Of a stretch of 35,965 nt of DNA, positions 24,941 to 32,854 are shown one piece after another. This DNA comes from an archaeon. Its GTDB lineage: Archaea; EX4484-52; GLR71. Position 1 is the stretch's first letter, and every line of letters starts with the position of its first letter. Position numbers and translations under genes: made by a program. The stretch spans positions 1-35,965 of the forward strand of contig WTCA01000064.1 in the NCBI GenBank assembly GCA_013138805.1, given 5' to 3'. Below the pieces are notes generated by a model. The model saw nothing but the letters and a program-made list of their open reading frames with translations. It was not told where the DNA came from and did no database searches.

Positions 24941-25768
24941 ATGGTAAGAGAACCGGTTGCCGAAGGATTCTATCCCGGAAACGCAAAGATTCTAGACCTT
25001 ATGCTTGACAAGCTTTTCACAGGACAAAAAAAGACTGTCAAAAGAGATGTGATAGGCCTTGTCGTGCCTCACGCAGGATACCTTTATTCAGGAAAGACTG
25101 CAGCAAAGACCTATGCCCAGATATCAAAAAAGTATGATTCAGTAATAATTCTCGGTCCGGACCATACAGGCATGGCTGAGGCAGTATCTATAAGCACAGA
25201 AAACTGGAAGACTCCTCTTGGCGAAATGAAGGTGGACAAGGAGCTTGCAGAGAAGATAATATCAGAATCAGACATAATCACAGAAGACGAAGACGCCCAC
25301 ATGTACGAGCATTCAATAGAGGTGCAGCTGCCATTTCTCCAGCACATCCTCAAGAATTTCAAATTTGTTCCGATAATCATACCACATAAAGACATCAATC
25401 TTAATAAGCTGAAAAAGGTCGCAGATACGATAAGCAATGCAATTGAAGGAAAAAAAGTCCTTGTCATCGCAAGCTCCGACCTGACCCATTTCGGCAAAGG
25501 CTACAGTTTTGTGCCGGTTGAAAAAGACGAGCTTGAATGGATGAAAAAGACAGATACAGCAATAATGGAAAAGATAACCGAACTGGACGAGGTACAGACA
25601 CTCAACAAAGCAAAGGAGACAACAGCGTGCGGATCATACCCTATAGCAGTCCTTATCATGGTAATGAAAAAGAAGATGAGCTCCGGAGAAATGATAGACT
25701 ACTCTACAAGCTATGAAGTCTCAAAAAGCAAAGATATAATTGTCGGATATGGCGGTATTGTGTTCTGA
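24941..25768 (+). CDS. amrB: AmmeMemoRadiSam system protein B (MEMO-like)
   Basis: The product is 275 residues, full length for the MEMO family. It has VREPVAEGFYPGN at the N-terminus, VVPHAGYLYSGKTAAKTY (His44), LGPDHTG, EHSIEVQLPFLQH and SSDLTHFG, all family signatures; the fold resembles class III extradiol dioxygenases. Human MEMO1 binds metal and affects cell motility. The archaeal protein usually goes with a radical SAM protein and an AMMECR1 homolog, neither of which is in this window. AATATAAG at 24911-24918 is centred 26 bases before the ATG (leaderless). The metallophosphoesterase follows 45 bases later with its own TATA box. Confidence 0.92.
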   Translation: MVREPVAEGFYPGNAKILDLMLDKLFTGQKKTVKRDVIGLVVPHAGYLYSGKTAAKTYAQISKKYDSVIILGPDHTGMAEAVSISTENWKTPLGEMKVDKELAEKIISESDIITEDEDAHMYEHSIEVQLPFLQHILKNFKFVPIIIPHKDINLNKLKKVADTISNAIEGKKVLVIASSDLTHFGKGYSFVPVEKDELEWMKKTDTAIMEKITELDEVQTLNKAKETTACGSYPIAVLIMVMKKKMSSGEMIDYSTSYEVSKSKDIIVGYGGIVF

Positions 25769-25813
25769 TTCTTTCCCTGCAACATATAAAAACATGGCAT
25801 CCAAATTATCTTT

Positions 25814-26659
25814 ATGAAAATCCTCTGCATCTCAGACCTGCACGGCAGGTTCCCCAGCAGACTATATTCTTTTGCCAAAGAAGAAAAGCCGGATCTCATC
25901 CTTGTCGCAGGCGACATAACAGAATCAGACACATTCAGAAAACTTCAGTTTGAGAACTGGGATATCCTTCACAAGAAAAAAAACACAATAGAAGACCTGG
26001 TCGGGGGAAAAAAATACAAAACAATCCTGAAAAGCTCAGCCGAAAGTGCAGAGAAGATGCTGTCAAAGCTTAACAATCTCAAAGCACCCGTCATTCTTAT
26101 AGAAGGCAATGCAGAGCACTGCGCCGAAAGTCTTGCGCCGTATGGTCTCCAGAAACTAGGCTTTGAAAACATAGCAATCAGGTTTGAAAACATCCTCATT
26201 CTTGACAGGTCCTTCATCGAAGTGGACGGCATAGCCATAATAACCCACGGCGGCTACAGGGGCGTAAAATCAAAAGCCAAAAAAGACAGCAAGACATCAC
26301 TCAAATACACTGCGCACAAGAAGCAGTACATCAAAGAGCTTGAAAGCCTTTTCAAAAACATGAAAGACAGAAAGATGACAATATTTATGACCCATGATGT
26401 CCCGTTCAACACGAAGATGGACCTTGTAGATATGGAATCCTCACCTATGCACAAAAAGCATGTAGGCGATGACATATACCGCGCATTTATCGAGAAATAT
26501 CAGCCGGCAGTAAACATCTGCGGCCACATGCACGAGAACCAGGGACAGGAAATGCTCAAAAATACAATAGTCGCAAACTGCGGCTACGGCCATGACAGCG
26601 AGTGCTGTATACTAAAAATAAAAGACAAAAAGACAACAGTCAGGTTCTATAAGTTATGA
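25814..26659 (+). CDS. Calcineurin-like metallophosphoesterase
   Basis: The product is 281 residues. The metal-site motifs come in order: ISDLHGR (6-12), VAGDIT (residues about 36-41), EGNAEHC in place of the usual GNHD/E, ITHGGYRG, MTHDVP, and CGHMHE. The insertion between the second and third motifs is about 50 residues. The fold covers phosphodiesterases and protein phosphatases; no substrate can be assigned. ATATAAAA at 25784-25791 is centred 27 bases before the ATG (leaderless). It is convergent with the U32 gene, 8 bases from stop to stop. Confidence 0.88.
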   Translation: MKILCISDLHGRFPSRLYSFAKEEKPDLILVAGDITESDTFRKLQFENWDILHKKKNTIEDLVGGKKYKTILKSSAESAEKMLSKLNNLKAPVILIEGNAEHCAESLAPYGLQKLGFENIAIRFENILILDRSFIEVDGIAIITHGGYRGVKSKAKKDSKTSLKYTAHKKQYIKELESLFKNMKDRKMTIFMTHDVPFNTKMDLVDMESSPMHKKHVGDDIYRAFIEKYQPAVNICGHMHENQGQEMLKNTIVANCGYGHDSECCILKIKDKKTTVRFYKL

Positions 26660-26667
26660 AGAACAAT

Positions 26668-27879
26668 TCAAACCCCGACAACCCTATAGACAACATCATT
26701 CTCACGGACTCTTTCATCAACTTTTAAGCCAATCAATACCCCTTTCTTAGCCTTGCTGACCTTTACCTCATCAACAAAGATAGACTCAGCATCCTGCTTA
26801 AAATAAGTAGTTTTCCCTGCAATCATCAGTTTATCTCCGACCTTAAGCCCCGAATTCTGAAGAGCGACAACAGCAACCCCTAATTTAGCATAATAATTCT
26901 TCACCACACCGACAGCCCGCCTCTTCTCTTTGGCAACATTATCGCTGTCATCATAGTTGAACCCCTCTTTCGTAGGCTTCGCAAAATAAAACCCTGTAGA
27001 AAACCCGCGATTATACACCTTGGATAACTCATCTTTCCATCCAGCAACCTTATCCTTAGTATATGTCCCGTCAAAGTAAGAATCAATAGCTTCCCTGTAA
27101 CACCTGGAAACAATCTCAACATACCTCTCATCCCGGAGACGGCCTTCAATCTTGAAAGAGTCAATCCCTGCCTTGACAAGCTCAGGTATATGCTCAATCA
27201 TGCAAAGGTCTTTAGCGCTCATCAAAAACTTGCCGTCGCAGATAATCTTATTCTTCTCAACATCGACAAGCATCCATTCCTTCCTGCACGGCTGTGCGCA
27301 GGCTCCGCAGTTGGCAGACATGCCATATAGATATGAAGAAAGATAACACCGCCCGGAGACGGACACGCACATGGCACCGTGCACAAAAGTCTCAACCTTG
27401 ATATCAACCATCTTCTTGATCTCAGCAATATGTTTCAGATTCATCTCACGCGCAAGAATCAGCCTTTCAGCACCCATATCACGATAAAACTCAGCAGTCT
27501 TCCAGTTGGATATGTTCGCCTGCGTGGAAACATGGAATCTCACCCCTTCCTCCTTACACAGAGCAATCACAGCAGGATCCCAGGTTATGACAGCATCAAC
27601 TTCAGAAGCTTTCGCCTTTCTGACAATAGTCTCAGCAACAGAAATATCATTATTATAAATAATAGAATTAACAGTCAAATACGCCTTAAGCCCTTTCTCA
27701 TGGACTTTTCTTACAACACTTTCAATATTCCTCAGATCTATGCCATTATTCCTTGCCCTCATATTCAGCTTACCGCATGAGAAATAGACAGCATCAGCAT
27801 AATCTCTGCAGGCCTTGAATCCCGCAAGATTCTTGATTGGAACGAGAAGTTCAGGTTTTTTGAAATGTTTAACAGTCAT
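26668..27879 (-). CDS. Peptidase U32-family protein (RlhA/TrhP type)
   Basis: The product is 403 residues from ATG 27879. KPELLVPIKNLAGFKAC starts the TIM-barrel-like part, then VSTQANISN, the signature ETFVHGAMCVSVSGRCYLSS, and the Cys cluster CGACAQPCRKEW, followed by KDLCMIEHIPELVKAGIDSFKIEGRLR. A small beta-barrel closes the C-terminus. Bacterial relatives are RNA hydroxylases (RlhA on 23S rRNA, TrhP on tRNA), with an iron-sulfur cluster on the four conserved Cys; the older label is collagenase. A start six codons upstream is possible, but TATA-like elements at about 27900-27913 favour 27879 as leaderless. It is divergent from trm1. Confidence 0.9.
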   Translation of the reverse strand: MTVKHFKKPELLVPIKNLAGFKACRDYADAVYFSCGKLNMRARNNGIDLRNIESVVRKVHEKGLKAYLTVNSIIYNNDISVAETIVRKAKASEVDAVITWDPAVIALCKEEGVRFHVSTQANISNWKTAEFYRDMGAERLILAREMNLKHIAEIKKMVDIKVETFVHGAMCVSVSGRCYLSSYLYGMSANCGACAQPCRKEWMLVDVEKNKIICDGKFLMSAKDLCMIEHIPELVKAGIDSFKIEGRLRDERYVEIVSRCYREAIDSYFDGTYTKDKVAGWKDELSKVYNRGFSTGFYFAKPTKEGFNYDDSDNVAKEKRRAVGVVKNYYAKLGVAVVALQNSGLKVGDKLMIAGKTTYFKQDAESIFVDEVKVSKAKKGVLIGLKVDERVRENDVVYRVVGV

Positions 27880-27933
27880 ATCCCATATTTCACGCATAAC
27901 TTTAAGAAATTAAACACCTTTAAGACACATCAT

Positions 27934-29049
27934 ATGGAAAAGATCACAGAAGGCAAGATAGATATAGAAATCCCGAAAGGCAACATCAGAAAGAAAGACA
28001 CAGTCTTCTACAACCCAAAGATGCAGCTCAACCGCGACATCTCAATACTGGCGATAAAAGTCTTCGAAAAGATAGCAAAAAGAAAAATAAGAGCAGCCGA
28101 CGCCCTGTCATCCTCAGGCATAAGAGCATTAAGAATGGCAAAAGAATGCAAAAAAATAGAAAAAGTATGTATAAACGACCTGAACCCGCGAGCCATAAAG
28201 ACAGCAGAAAAGACAGCAAAAGACAACAACATAAAAAATGCCGAATTCTCAACAGAAGACGCAAATGTCTTCCTCTCAAAAAACAAATGCCTTTTCGACT
28301 ACATAGACATAGACCCTTTCGGCTCGCCGATATATTATCTTGACTCCTGTGCAAGGGCAGCTTCAGGAAAATCACTGATAGGCATAACAGCGACAGACAC
28401 AGCACCGTTATCCGGCACATACCCAAAAACATGCGTAAGACGATACGGAGCAATACCATTAAGGGAAGACATAAAGCACGAGATAGGACTTAGAATACTT
28501 ATAGCATCGATAGTGCGCGCATTCTCAAGGCATGACAAGTCATTTGTCCCGATAATATCATACTCCAAGATCCATTACTTCAGGATAATGGGCATATCTA
28601 CATCAAGCACAGGCTTGGCAGGAAAGTCAGCAGAGACTATAGGATACGCCCTCTACTGCAAAAAGTGCGGCAACAGGACATTAACAAAAAAACCAAAAGA
28701 CGAAAAGTGCGGCATCTGCAACACCGATTTCACAATAGCAGGACCCCTATGGACAGGTCCTATAAACTCGCATCTTTTCATCGGAAAGATGATAGAAAAA
28801 GACAGCAAAGAAATCAAAGAGACCTCAGACTTCCTTGAGGCCCTGCAGAAAGAATCAGCAGTCCTTGAACCTTTCTATGATCTCCATCAAATCTGCAAAA
28901 AAAACCATCTTGAGATACCCAAGAGAGATAATCTGTTCAAAGAACTCATAAAAAGAGGCTACAAGGCAGAAAAGACCCATCATGAGCTTACAGGGTTCAA
29001 GAGCGATATAAATTATAAAGAACTTCTAAAAATCATAAAAGAGATCTAA
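27934..29049 (+). CDS. trm1: tRNA (guanine26-N2)-dimethyltransferase Trm1
   Basis: The product is 371 residues from ATG 27934, where EKITEGKIDIEIPKG begins as in archaeal Trm1; the longer frame to 27865 would overlap the U32 gene. Motifs: FYNPKMQLNRDIS, a SAM-binding region with ALSSSGIRALRMAKE, CINDLNPRAI, the catalytic DIDPFGSP, TATDTAPLSG, and a C-terminal zinc knuckle (YCKKCG...KCGIC). It makes m2,2G26 in tRNAs. Its final 84 bases (28966-29049) recur in diverged form at 30459-30545, beyond the neighbouring ATPase gene, so the 3' end lies at a rearrangement junction. Confidence 0.95.
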   Translation: MEKITEGKIDIEIPKGNIRKKDTVFYNPKMQLNRDISILAIKVFEKIAKRKIRAADALSSSGIRALRMAKECKKIEKVCINDLNPRAIKTAEKTAKDNNIKNAEFSTEDANVFLSKNKCLFDYIDIDPFGSPIYYLDSCARAASGKSLIGITATDTAPLSGTYPKTCVRRYGAIPLREDIKHEIGLRILIASIVRAFSRHDKSFVPIISYSKIHYFRIMGISTSSTGLAGKSAETIGYALYCKKCGNRTLTKKPKDEKCGICNTDFTIAGPLWTGPINSHLFIGKMIEKDSKEIKETSDFLEALQKESAVLEPFYDLHQICKKNHLEIPKRDNLFKELIKRGYKAEKTHHELTGFKSDINYKELLKIIKEI

Positions 29050-30377
29050 TGCTCAAGCATCCATTTCCATATTGGAGTATACCTTATCTTCATATCGTCT
29101 ATTATCTCTTCAGCCTCATGATCTTCAGTTAGTACTATCCCTTCTTTCAGCTTGAACTCATCCATTGCAGACAATAAAGCTTTTGTCTCTCTTTTCTTAG
29201 TCTTTTCATCATCTATATTCCAGCAGACCTGAATAAGCTGGCTAACTTCAAGATTTTCTTTTATCAGGAAATCAACTTCTTCTTGCTTAAGATTACGCCA
29301 GTAGAAAATATTATCTTTCCCATAGTTTCTTATCAGATAGACAGCTACAATGTTTTCTGCAAGCTTACCAAAATTTTCAGAATATTTAAGTGCAGCAACA
29401 TTTATTAACCCAGTATCTGCACAATATACTTTCTTTGGATACTGCCTTATTTCCTTTATTTTTTTTGAAAATAGAGGAACAAAATGCATAAGATATGTAT
29501 CTTCAAAACTTTTCATTATATCGACTACAAGGTTTGGCGAAAGCTTTCTTTTAATGATAAGGACCAGATTGTTTCGCAGCTTATTTGCACTTGTCAATGA
29601 AGAAAAATTATTTATGAGCAATTCCGCTGTAACCCGAACAAGATGTGAATCCTGAAACTGATATCTATTGACAATATCTTTATTGATGATACCATAGAAT
29701 ATCTCTCTTAATATCTCAGTCTTTAAAAATTCTTTTTCCAGTACAATCTGTGGAAAACCGCCAAAAACCATATACTCATTTAACTGCTTCTTTATAATAC
29801 TTGCTTTTACCGTAATATCACTGTCTCTGATTTCAAGACCTTTAAAAAACAGGAATTCCCTAAAAGTCAAAGGGCTCAGCTCTATAGTAAGAGATCTGCC
29901 GGTAAGCACAGTTGAAAGCTCAGAATATATAAGCTTTGAACTGGAACCTGTTATGATTATCTTTACTTTCTCTTTCTTTTCAAGCATTAACCGTACCCAT
30001 TTTTCCCATCCTGGCAGATTTTGCACCTCGTCCAGAACAATTATACAGAAATCATCCTTATTTACATATGTCCTGTATGCATCATATATCTTATCAAGAA
30101 AATCTGTATCAAGATACGGACCAAACTTTGGATCCTCAAAGTTAATATATAATGTCTGTGTATCTTTAAGATTTTTCCCGATATTTTCCTTCATATATTG
30201 TTTCGTCAATGTTGTTTTTCCGCATCTTCTTATCCCGATGACAGAGATTGCAATATCTTTTGCTTCAGAAAACTGCATAATCCTATCTAAATAGTAGTCT
30301 CTTCGTACGCCAGTTTCCTGTTTTGACCCCCAGAAGTTCAGAGGAGATAATACTTCAATTATATCTTTAGACTGCAT
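29046..30377 (-). CDS. AAA_14/DUF4143 family ATPase
   Basis: The product is 443 residues. The Walker A is GIRRCGKTTLT (about 48-58) and the Walker B IIVLDEVQNLPGWEKWV, followed by TGSSSKLIYSELSTVLTGRSLTIELSPLTFREFL, the standard order of this family. The C-terminal DUF4143 part has the restriction-nuclease-like segment FYWRNLKQEEVDFLI. These ATPases are abundant and patchily distributed in archaeal genomes, with unknown function. The DNA is AT-richer than trm1. Its stop overlaps trm1's stop by 4 bases, and its promoter region carries strong dyads. A trm1-end remnant lies just upstream, so this looks like an inserted cassette. Confidence 0.92.
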   Translation of the reverse strand: MQSKDIIEVLSPLNFWGSKQETGVRRDYYLDRIMQFSEAKDIAISVIGIRRCGKTTLTKQYMKENIGKNLKDTQTLYINFEDPKFGPYLDTDFLDKIYDAYRTYVNKDDFCIIVLDEVQNLPGWEKWVRLMLEKKEKVKIIITGSSSKLIYSELSTVLTGRSLTIELSPLTFREFLFFKGLEIRDSDITVKASIIKKQLNEYMVFGGFPQIVLEKEFLKTEILREIFYGIINKDIVNRYQFQDSHLVRVTAELLINNFSSLTSANKLRNNLVLIIKRKLSPNLVVDIMKSFEDTYLMHFVPLFSKKIKEIRQYPKKVYCADTGLINVAALKYSENFGKLAENIVAVYLIRNYGKDNIFYWRNLKQEEVDFLIKENLEVSQLIQVCWNIDDEKTKKRETKALLSAMDEFKLKEGIVLTEDHEAEEIIDDMKIRYTPIWKWMLEH

Positions 30378-30432
30378 ATCATATTATGAGTAATATAACT
30401 TTATATAAATATCATATTATCTATAATATGAT
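30378..30432 (-). promoter_or_regulatory. Promoter and repeated operator-like sites of the ATPase gene
   Basis: ATCATATTAT occurs at 30378-30387 and 30411-30420 and, inverted, at 30423-30432; the last two form a perfect 10-base dyad around CT. Between the copies lies a minus-strand TATA (TTTATATAAAG, about 30399-30410) centred about 28 bases before the ATG at 30377. Sites flanking both sides of the TATA box are typical of autorepression. The regulator is not identified. Confidence 0.6.
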
Positions 30433-30458
30433 TTAAGAGTTTATACTATAAACACAGT

Positions 30459-30545
30459 GCAGAAAAGACACATCATGAGCTGACGGGATTCAGGAGCGAT
30501 ATAAGCTATAAAGAATTGCTTGAAATAATCAAAGCTCTATCATAA
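30459..30545 (+). pseudogene. Diverged second copy of the trm1 3' end
   Basis: Reading from 30459 gives AEKTHHELTGFRSDISYKEL followed by LEIIKALS and a stop. Trm1 ends AEKTHHELTGFKSDINYKEL then LKIIKEI. I count 22 of 27 residues identical, with many third-position differences, so this is a related but not recent copy. There is no start codon and no upstream Trm1 sequence. The fragment lies 82 bases beyond the ATPase start, so the ATPase gene is bracketed by two trm1 3' ends in the same orientation. It overlaps the 3' end of the next leftward gene by 40 bases. Confidence 0.85.
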
Positions 30546-31210
30546 TTAAACATATCATTATCACCTGAAAGCCCTGACAGCACATTTTTCTCATATTCAC
30601 CCAAAGGCTTTATTCCCAATATATTTCTCAAACCAAGACCATTTGGCGCATATACGCTTATCTCGGACTCACACTCATAACCTATAGGCAAATCCAGAAA
30701 CTTAGGTGACATATAGACAAGAATCCCCTTTGTCTTATCCCATGCATCATCAAAAAACTCCCAAAGATCAGTTTCAGTCATACCATATTCTTCTGCCTCA
30801 ATCAATAGGGGCGGCTTCTCGCCTTCTTCTGAAGGATAATACCATCCGCTTGAGTCAAGATAGAATGCCGGGTCATCAACAGGTTCAAAACCAATATTAC
30901 TGGCAATATAATGGCGGGAAGCAATAAGATGTGCATAAAGTACAGCATCGTCATGTATTTCATCAAAATCAAAAAGTTTTTTATAAAAAAGAAATCTCTT
31001 AAATTTAGCTTTATCCGGCACCAGATAAAGGCAGCCGTCTTTATAATCCTCAAGATGTTCAGGATGGCGGTCTCTCCACCTCTTCTCAGACGACGGCAAT
31101 ACTCCTGTCTCTAACAATAACTTAACAGCTTCAACACTTGTCCCATGCACAGCCACAGCATCATCAGGATTAAAATCCAGCAGCTTCTGTATATCAGTTT
31201 TTTCAGGCAT
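30506..31210 (-). CDS. Orphan protein with ADP-ribosyltransferase-like H-Y-E layout
   Basis: The product is 234 residues, the last gene of a three-gene leftward unit. The N-terminal segment AVHGTSVEAVKLLLETGVLPSS (20-41) resembles the HGT plus helix plus G start of many ADP-ribosyltransferase-like folds. GCLYLVPDKAKFKRFLFY (59-76) supplies a Tyr in the expected second position, and ECESEISVYAP (179-189) a Glu in the third, giving a candidate His22-Tyr62-Glu181/183 triad. This is pattern reading, not a confirmed family. The 3' end overlaps the trm1 remnant. No signal or membrane segment is seen. Alternatives are an RNA phosphotransferase-like or non-catalytic relative. Confidence 0.6.
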   Translation of the reverse strand: MPEKTDIQKLLDFNPDDAVAVHGTSVEAVKLLLETGVLPSSEKRWRDRHPEHLEDYKDGCLYLVPDKAKFKRFLFYKKLFDFDEIHDDAVLYAHLIASRHYIASNIGFEPVDDPAFYLDSSGWYYPSEEGEKPPLLIEAEEYGMTETDLWEFFDDAWDKTKGILVYMSPKFLDLPIGYECESEISVYAPNGLGLRNILGIKPLGEYEKNVLSGLSGDNDMFNYDRALIISSNSL

Positions 31211-31234
31211 AAAAATCAGAAGATAAATAATCTC

Positions 31235-31795
31235 TCAGGCATTTGCAGCTGGTATATTCAATTCCGCATAAACATTTCTTTTTATATATTCTATAATCCT
31301 TTCTGATGTTTTTTCATCTTTTACAGTATGACAACCTCCTGGCAATAAATTAACTTCCCTTCCTATATTCAGCTCAAGGTTTTCAACACGATACAAAGAG
31401 CCATACTGAGGCACTCCTACTGCAAAGCTTAGTGATGTCTCGTTTTTTAGATTTCTTAGATGAAAATCACAGCTGATTCTCCCATGATAATCAGTTGTAA
31501 AAACTTCAGCAAGCTTAAAGTTATCCTTTTTGTAAGTATTGGAAAAACCCAAAAAGGGTCCTGTAGTGTCTTGATGCTGGAGTTTTTCCGGAGTGATTTC
31601 ATCACCGAAAATATCAGACTTAATCTTAATAAATGTCCTCAGGATTTCAGAATAGATTTCATTTTCAGACTCATAAAAATAAACGCGGCTGTCCGGATCT
31701 CTTAATACTTCACAATCATATTCAAAAACAATATCAAGAACATTATTTTCTTTTTCTTCAAAGCTGACATCCAGAATTCTGTCCATAGTACCCAT
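31235..31795 (-). CDS. Orphan protein of 186 residues, middle gene of the island operon
   Basis: The family is unknown. ATG 31795 is chosen over an upstream TTG because the preceding stop ends 5 bases before it and GGTTGA can serve as ribosome binding site. The protein is soluble with acidic N-terminal beta-like segments (NNVLDIVFEYDCEVL), a helix (IYSEILRTFIKIKSDIFG), several strands (VFTTDYHGRISCDFHLRNL, SLSFAVGVPQYGSLYRVENLEL) and a short C-terminal helix. Cys and His residues (CDFH, GGCHT) are present without a clear metal motif. Coupling to the genes on both sides suggests joint function. Confidence 0.65.
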   Translation of the reverse strand: MGTMDRILDVSFEEKENNVLDIVFEYDCEVLRDPDSRVYFYESENEIYSEILRTFIKIKSDIFGDEITPEKLQHQDTTGPFLGFSNTYKKDNFKLAEVFTTDYHGRISCDFHLRNLKNETSLSFAVGVPQYGSLYRVENLELNIGREVNLLPGGCHTVKDEKTSERIIEYIKRNVYAELNIPAANA

Positions 31796-31800
31796 AAAAA

Positions 31801-32424
31801 TCAACCCTTAAAAATCTTAGCCAGCGCAGGCAGAACCTCATCCCTCTTTGTAGTATAATCAGAACCTGAACTAATTACAGACTGCAAATATGTCTTTGGA
31901 TTAAAGATATCATCCGACGCATGATATATGCCCCGAATAACAATATCACCAATCTCAATAGCCTTATCTTTCTCACTGCCTTCAAGATTCTTAATAATAT
32001 TAAAAGCATTAAGCAAAAAAAGTGTACCACGATATGGAACATGCACATCTGATGCCAGCTTTTCATTGGCTATGACACTGTAGATATCATCAAAATCCTC
32101 ATATTTACCGTTCCTAAAATTGAAAAACGAATATGCAGTCATCTCAAGCCCATCCTGAACAATAGAAAAAATATTCCGTTCATGGGGCGGCAAAGATCCA
32201 CCACATTCAAGAAGCAAAGCTTCACCATATCTATATACATCCTTGACTAACATGCACATCCCTATTGAAAGGGCATCCAGCATAGGACCTAACCTCTGTG
32301 CATCCCCATTCCTTAAAAGATCATCCTTAACATCCCTTACCATCTGCGCATGTTCCTCAAACGCACCGACATCATATGGTATTCTCAAAACATGTTCTGT
32401 ATCTACAATTGCATCCATATTCAT
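31801..32424 (-). CDS. Orphan helical protein of 207 residues, first gene of the island operon
   Basis: The family is unknown. The start is ATG 32424; GTG 32427 and ATG 32418 are alternatives. It is a mostly helical, acidic, soluble protein with two Cys in the first half (IGMCMLVKDVYRYGEALLLEC), an aromatic-rich helix (GLEMTAYSFFNFRNGKYEDF) and a C-terminal helix ending ALAKIFKG. Its minus-strand promoter region (TTTTAATAATTAATTAAAT, about 32432-32450) abuts the first 33-bp direct repeat. Two further orphan genes follow with gaps of 5 and 24 bases. Confidence 0.65.
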   Translation of the reverse strand: MNMDAIVDTEHVLRIPYDVGAFEEHAQMVRDVKDDLLRNGDAQRLGPMLDALSIGMCMLVKDVYRYGEALLLECGGSLPPHERNIFSIVQDGLEMTAYSFFNFRNGKYEDFDDIYSVIANEKLASDVHVPYRGTLFLLNAFNIIKNLEGSEKDKAIEIGDIVIRGIYHASDDIFNPKTYLQSVISSGSDYTTKRDEVLPALAKIFKG

Positions 32425-32447
32425 CACTCTAATTTAATTAATTATTA

Positions 32448-32480
32448 AAACGCACATTTTAAATATCTTTACCTACATTT
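32448..32480 (+). repeat. 33-bp direct repeat, copy 1, with TATA box
   Basis: Positions 32448-32480 are identical to 32855-32887, 407 bases apart in the same orientation. The repeat contains TTTTAAATAT, a good TATA box on the plus strand. This copy precedes the truncated DUF3800 frame. Confidence 0.85.
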
Positions 32481-32516
32481 CATAGTTAAATCAATACATT
32501 CTAAGCAACTAGACCG

Positions 32517-32684
32517 ATGTGTATCAATATGGAATTTGCGTTTCTGGATGAAAGTGGTGATTTAGGAAAAAATAGTAAATATTTGGTATTAACTTTAGTA
32601 TGCACAAGAAAAACCAAAGAAATAACAAAAATTGTTAGAAAAACCAAGCAAAAATTATTGCAGAAAAATAATCATAATAAATAA
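32517..32684 (+). pseudogene. Truncated DUF3800 gene (N-terminal fragment)
   Basis: A 55-residue frame from ATG 32517 (or ATG 32529) reads MEFAFLDESGDLGKNSKYLV, then LTLVCTRKTKEITKIVRKTK, and stops. FLDESGD followed by a hydrophobic strand and a basic helix is the N-terminus of DUF3800, a predicted RNase H-like family with an acidic active site often found near mobile elements. Full members have about 200-250 residues, so most of the domain is missing. The upstream repeat supplies a TATA box. It could be a decaying remnant or, less likely, a small functional peptide. Confidence 0.7.
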
Positions 32685-32686
32685 AT

Positions 32687-32800
32687 ATGTTACAAAACCT
32701 CATTGACTCGTCAGACTCCACCACTTATGCAATGAAGTATCCCAAAAGGATTTCTTTTAATGAGGATTTTATATGTAACAATAGTCTATTGATCATTTAA
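32687..32800 (+). other. Intergenic stretch with a doubtful 37-residue frame
   Basis: After the DUF3800 stop an ATG frame (MLQNLIDSSDSTTYAMKYPK...) runs 37 residues. No homology or ribosome binding site is recognised. It may be debris of the same truncated gene or chance. CCTCATT and AATGAGG near its ends form a weak 7-base inverted repeat. TATA-like ACTATATAAAC at about 32800-32810 follows. Confidence 0.2.
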
Positions 32801-32854
32801 CTATATAAACTTAACGATAATTACTACTGATTCATTAAATTAAAATATTCTTGC

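Noticed and set aside
28028-28459. Leftward 143-residue Leu/Arg-rich frame inside trm1
   Set aside because: It is the shadow of A-rich trm1 codons on the opposite strand; trm1 has all family motifs.
32690-32730. Possible tRNA 3' end (sequence ending GACTCCACCA)
   Set aside because: No T-arm GTTCGA-type sequence, no matching acceptor stem and no anticodon arm could be built around it.
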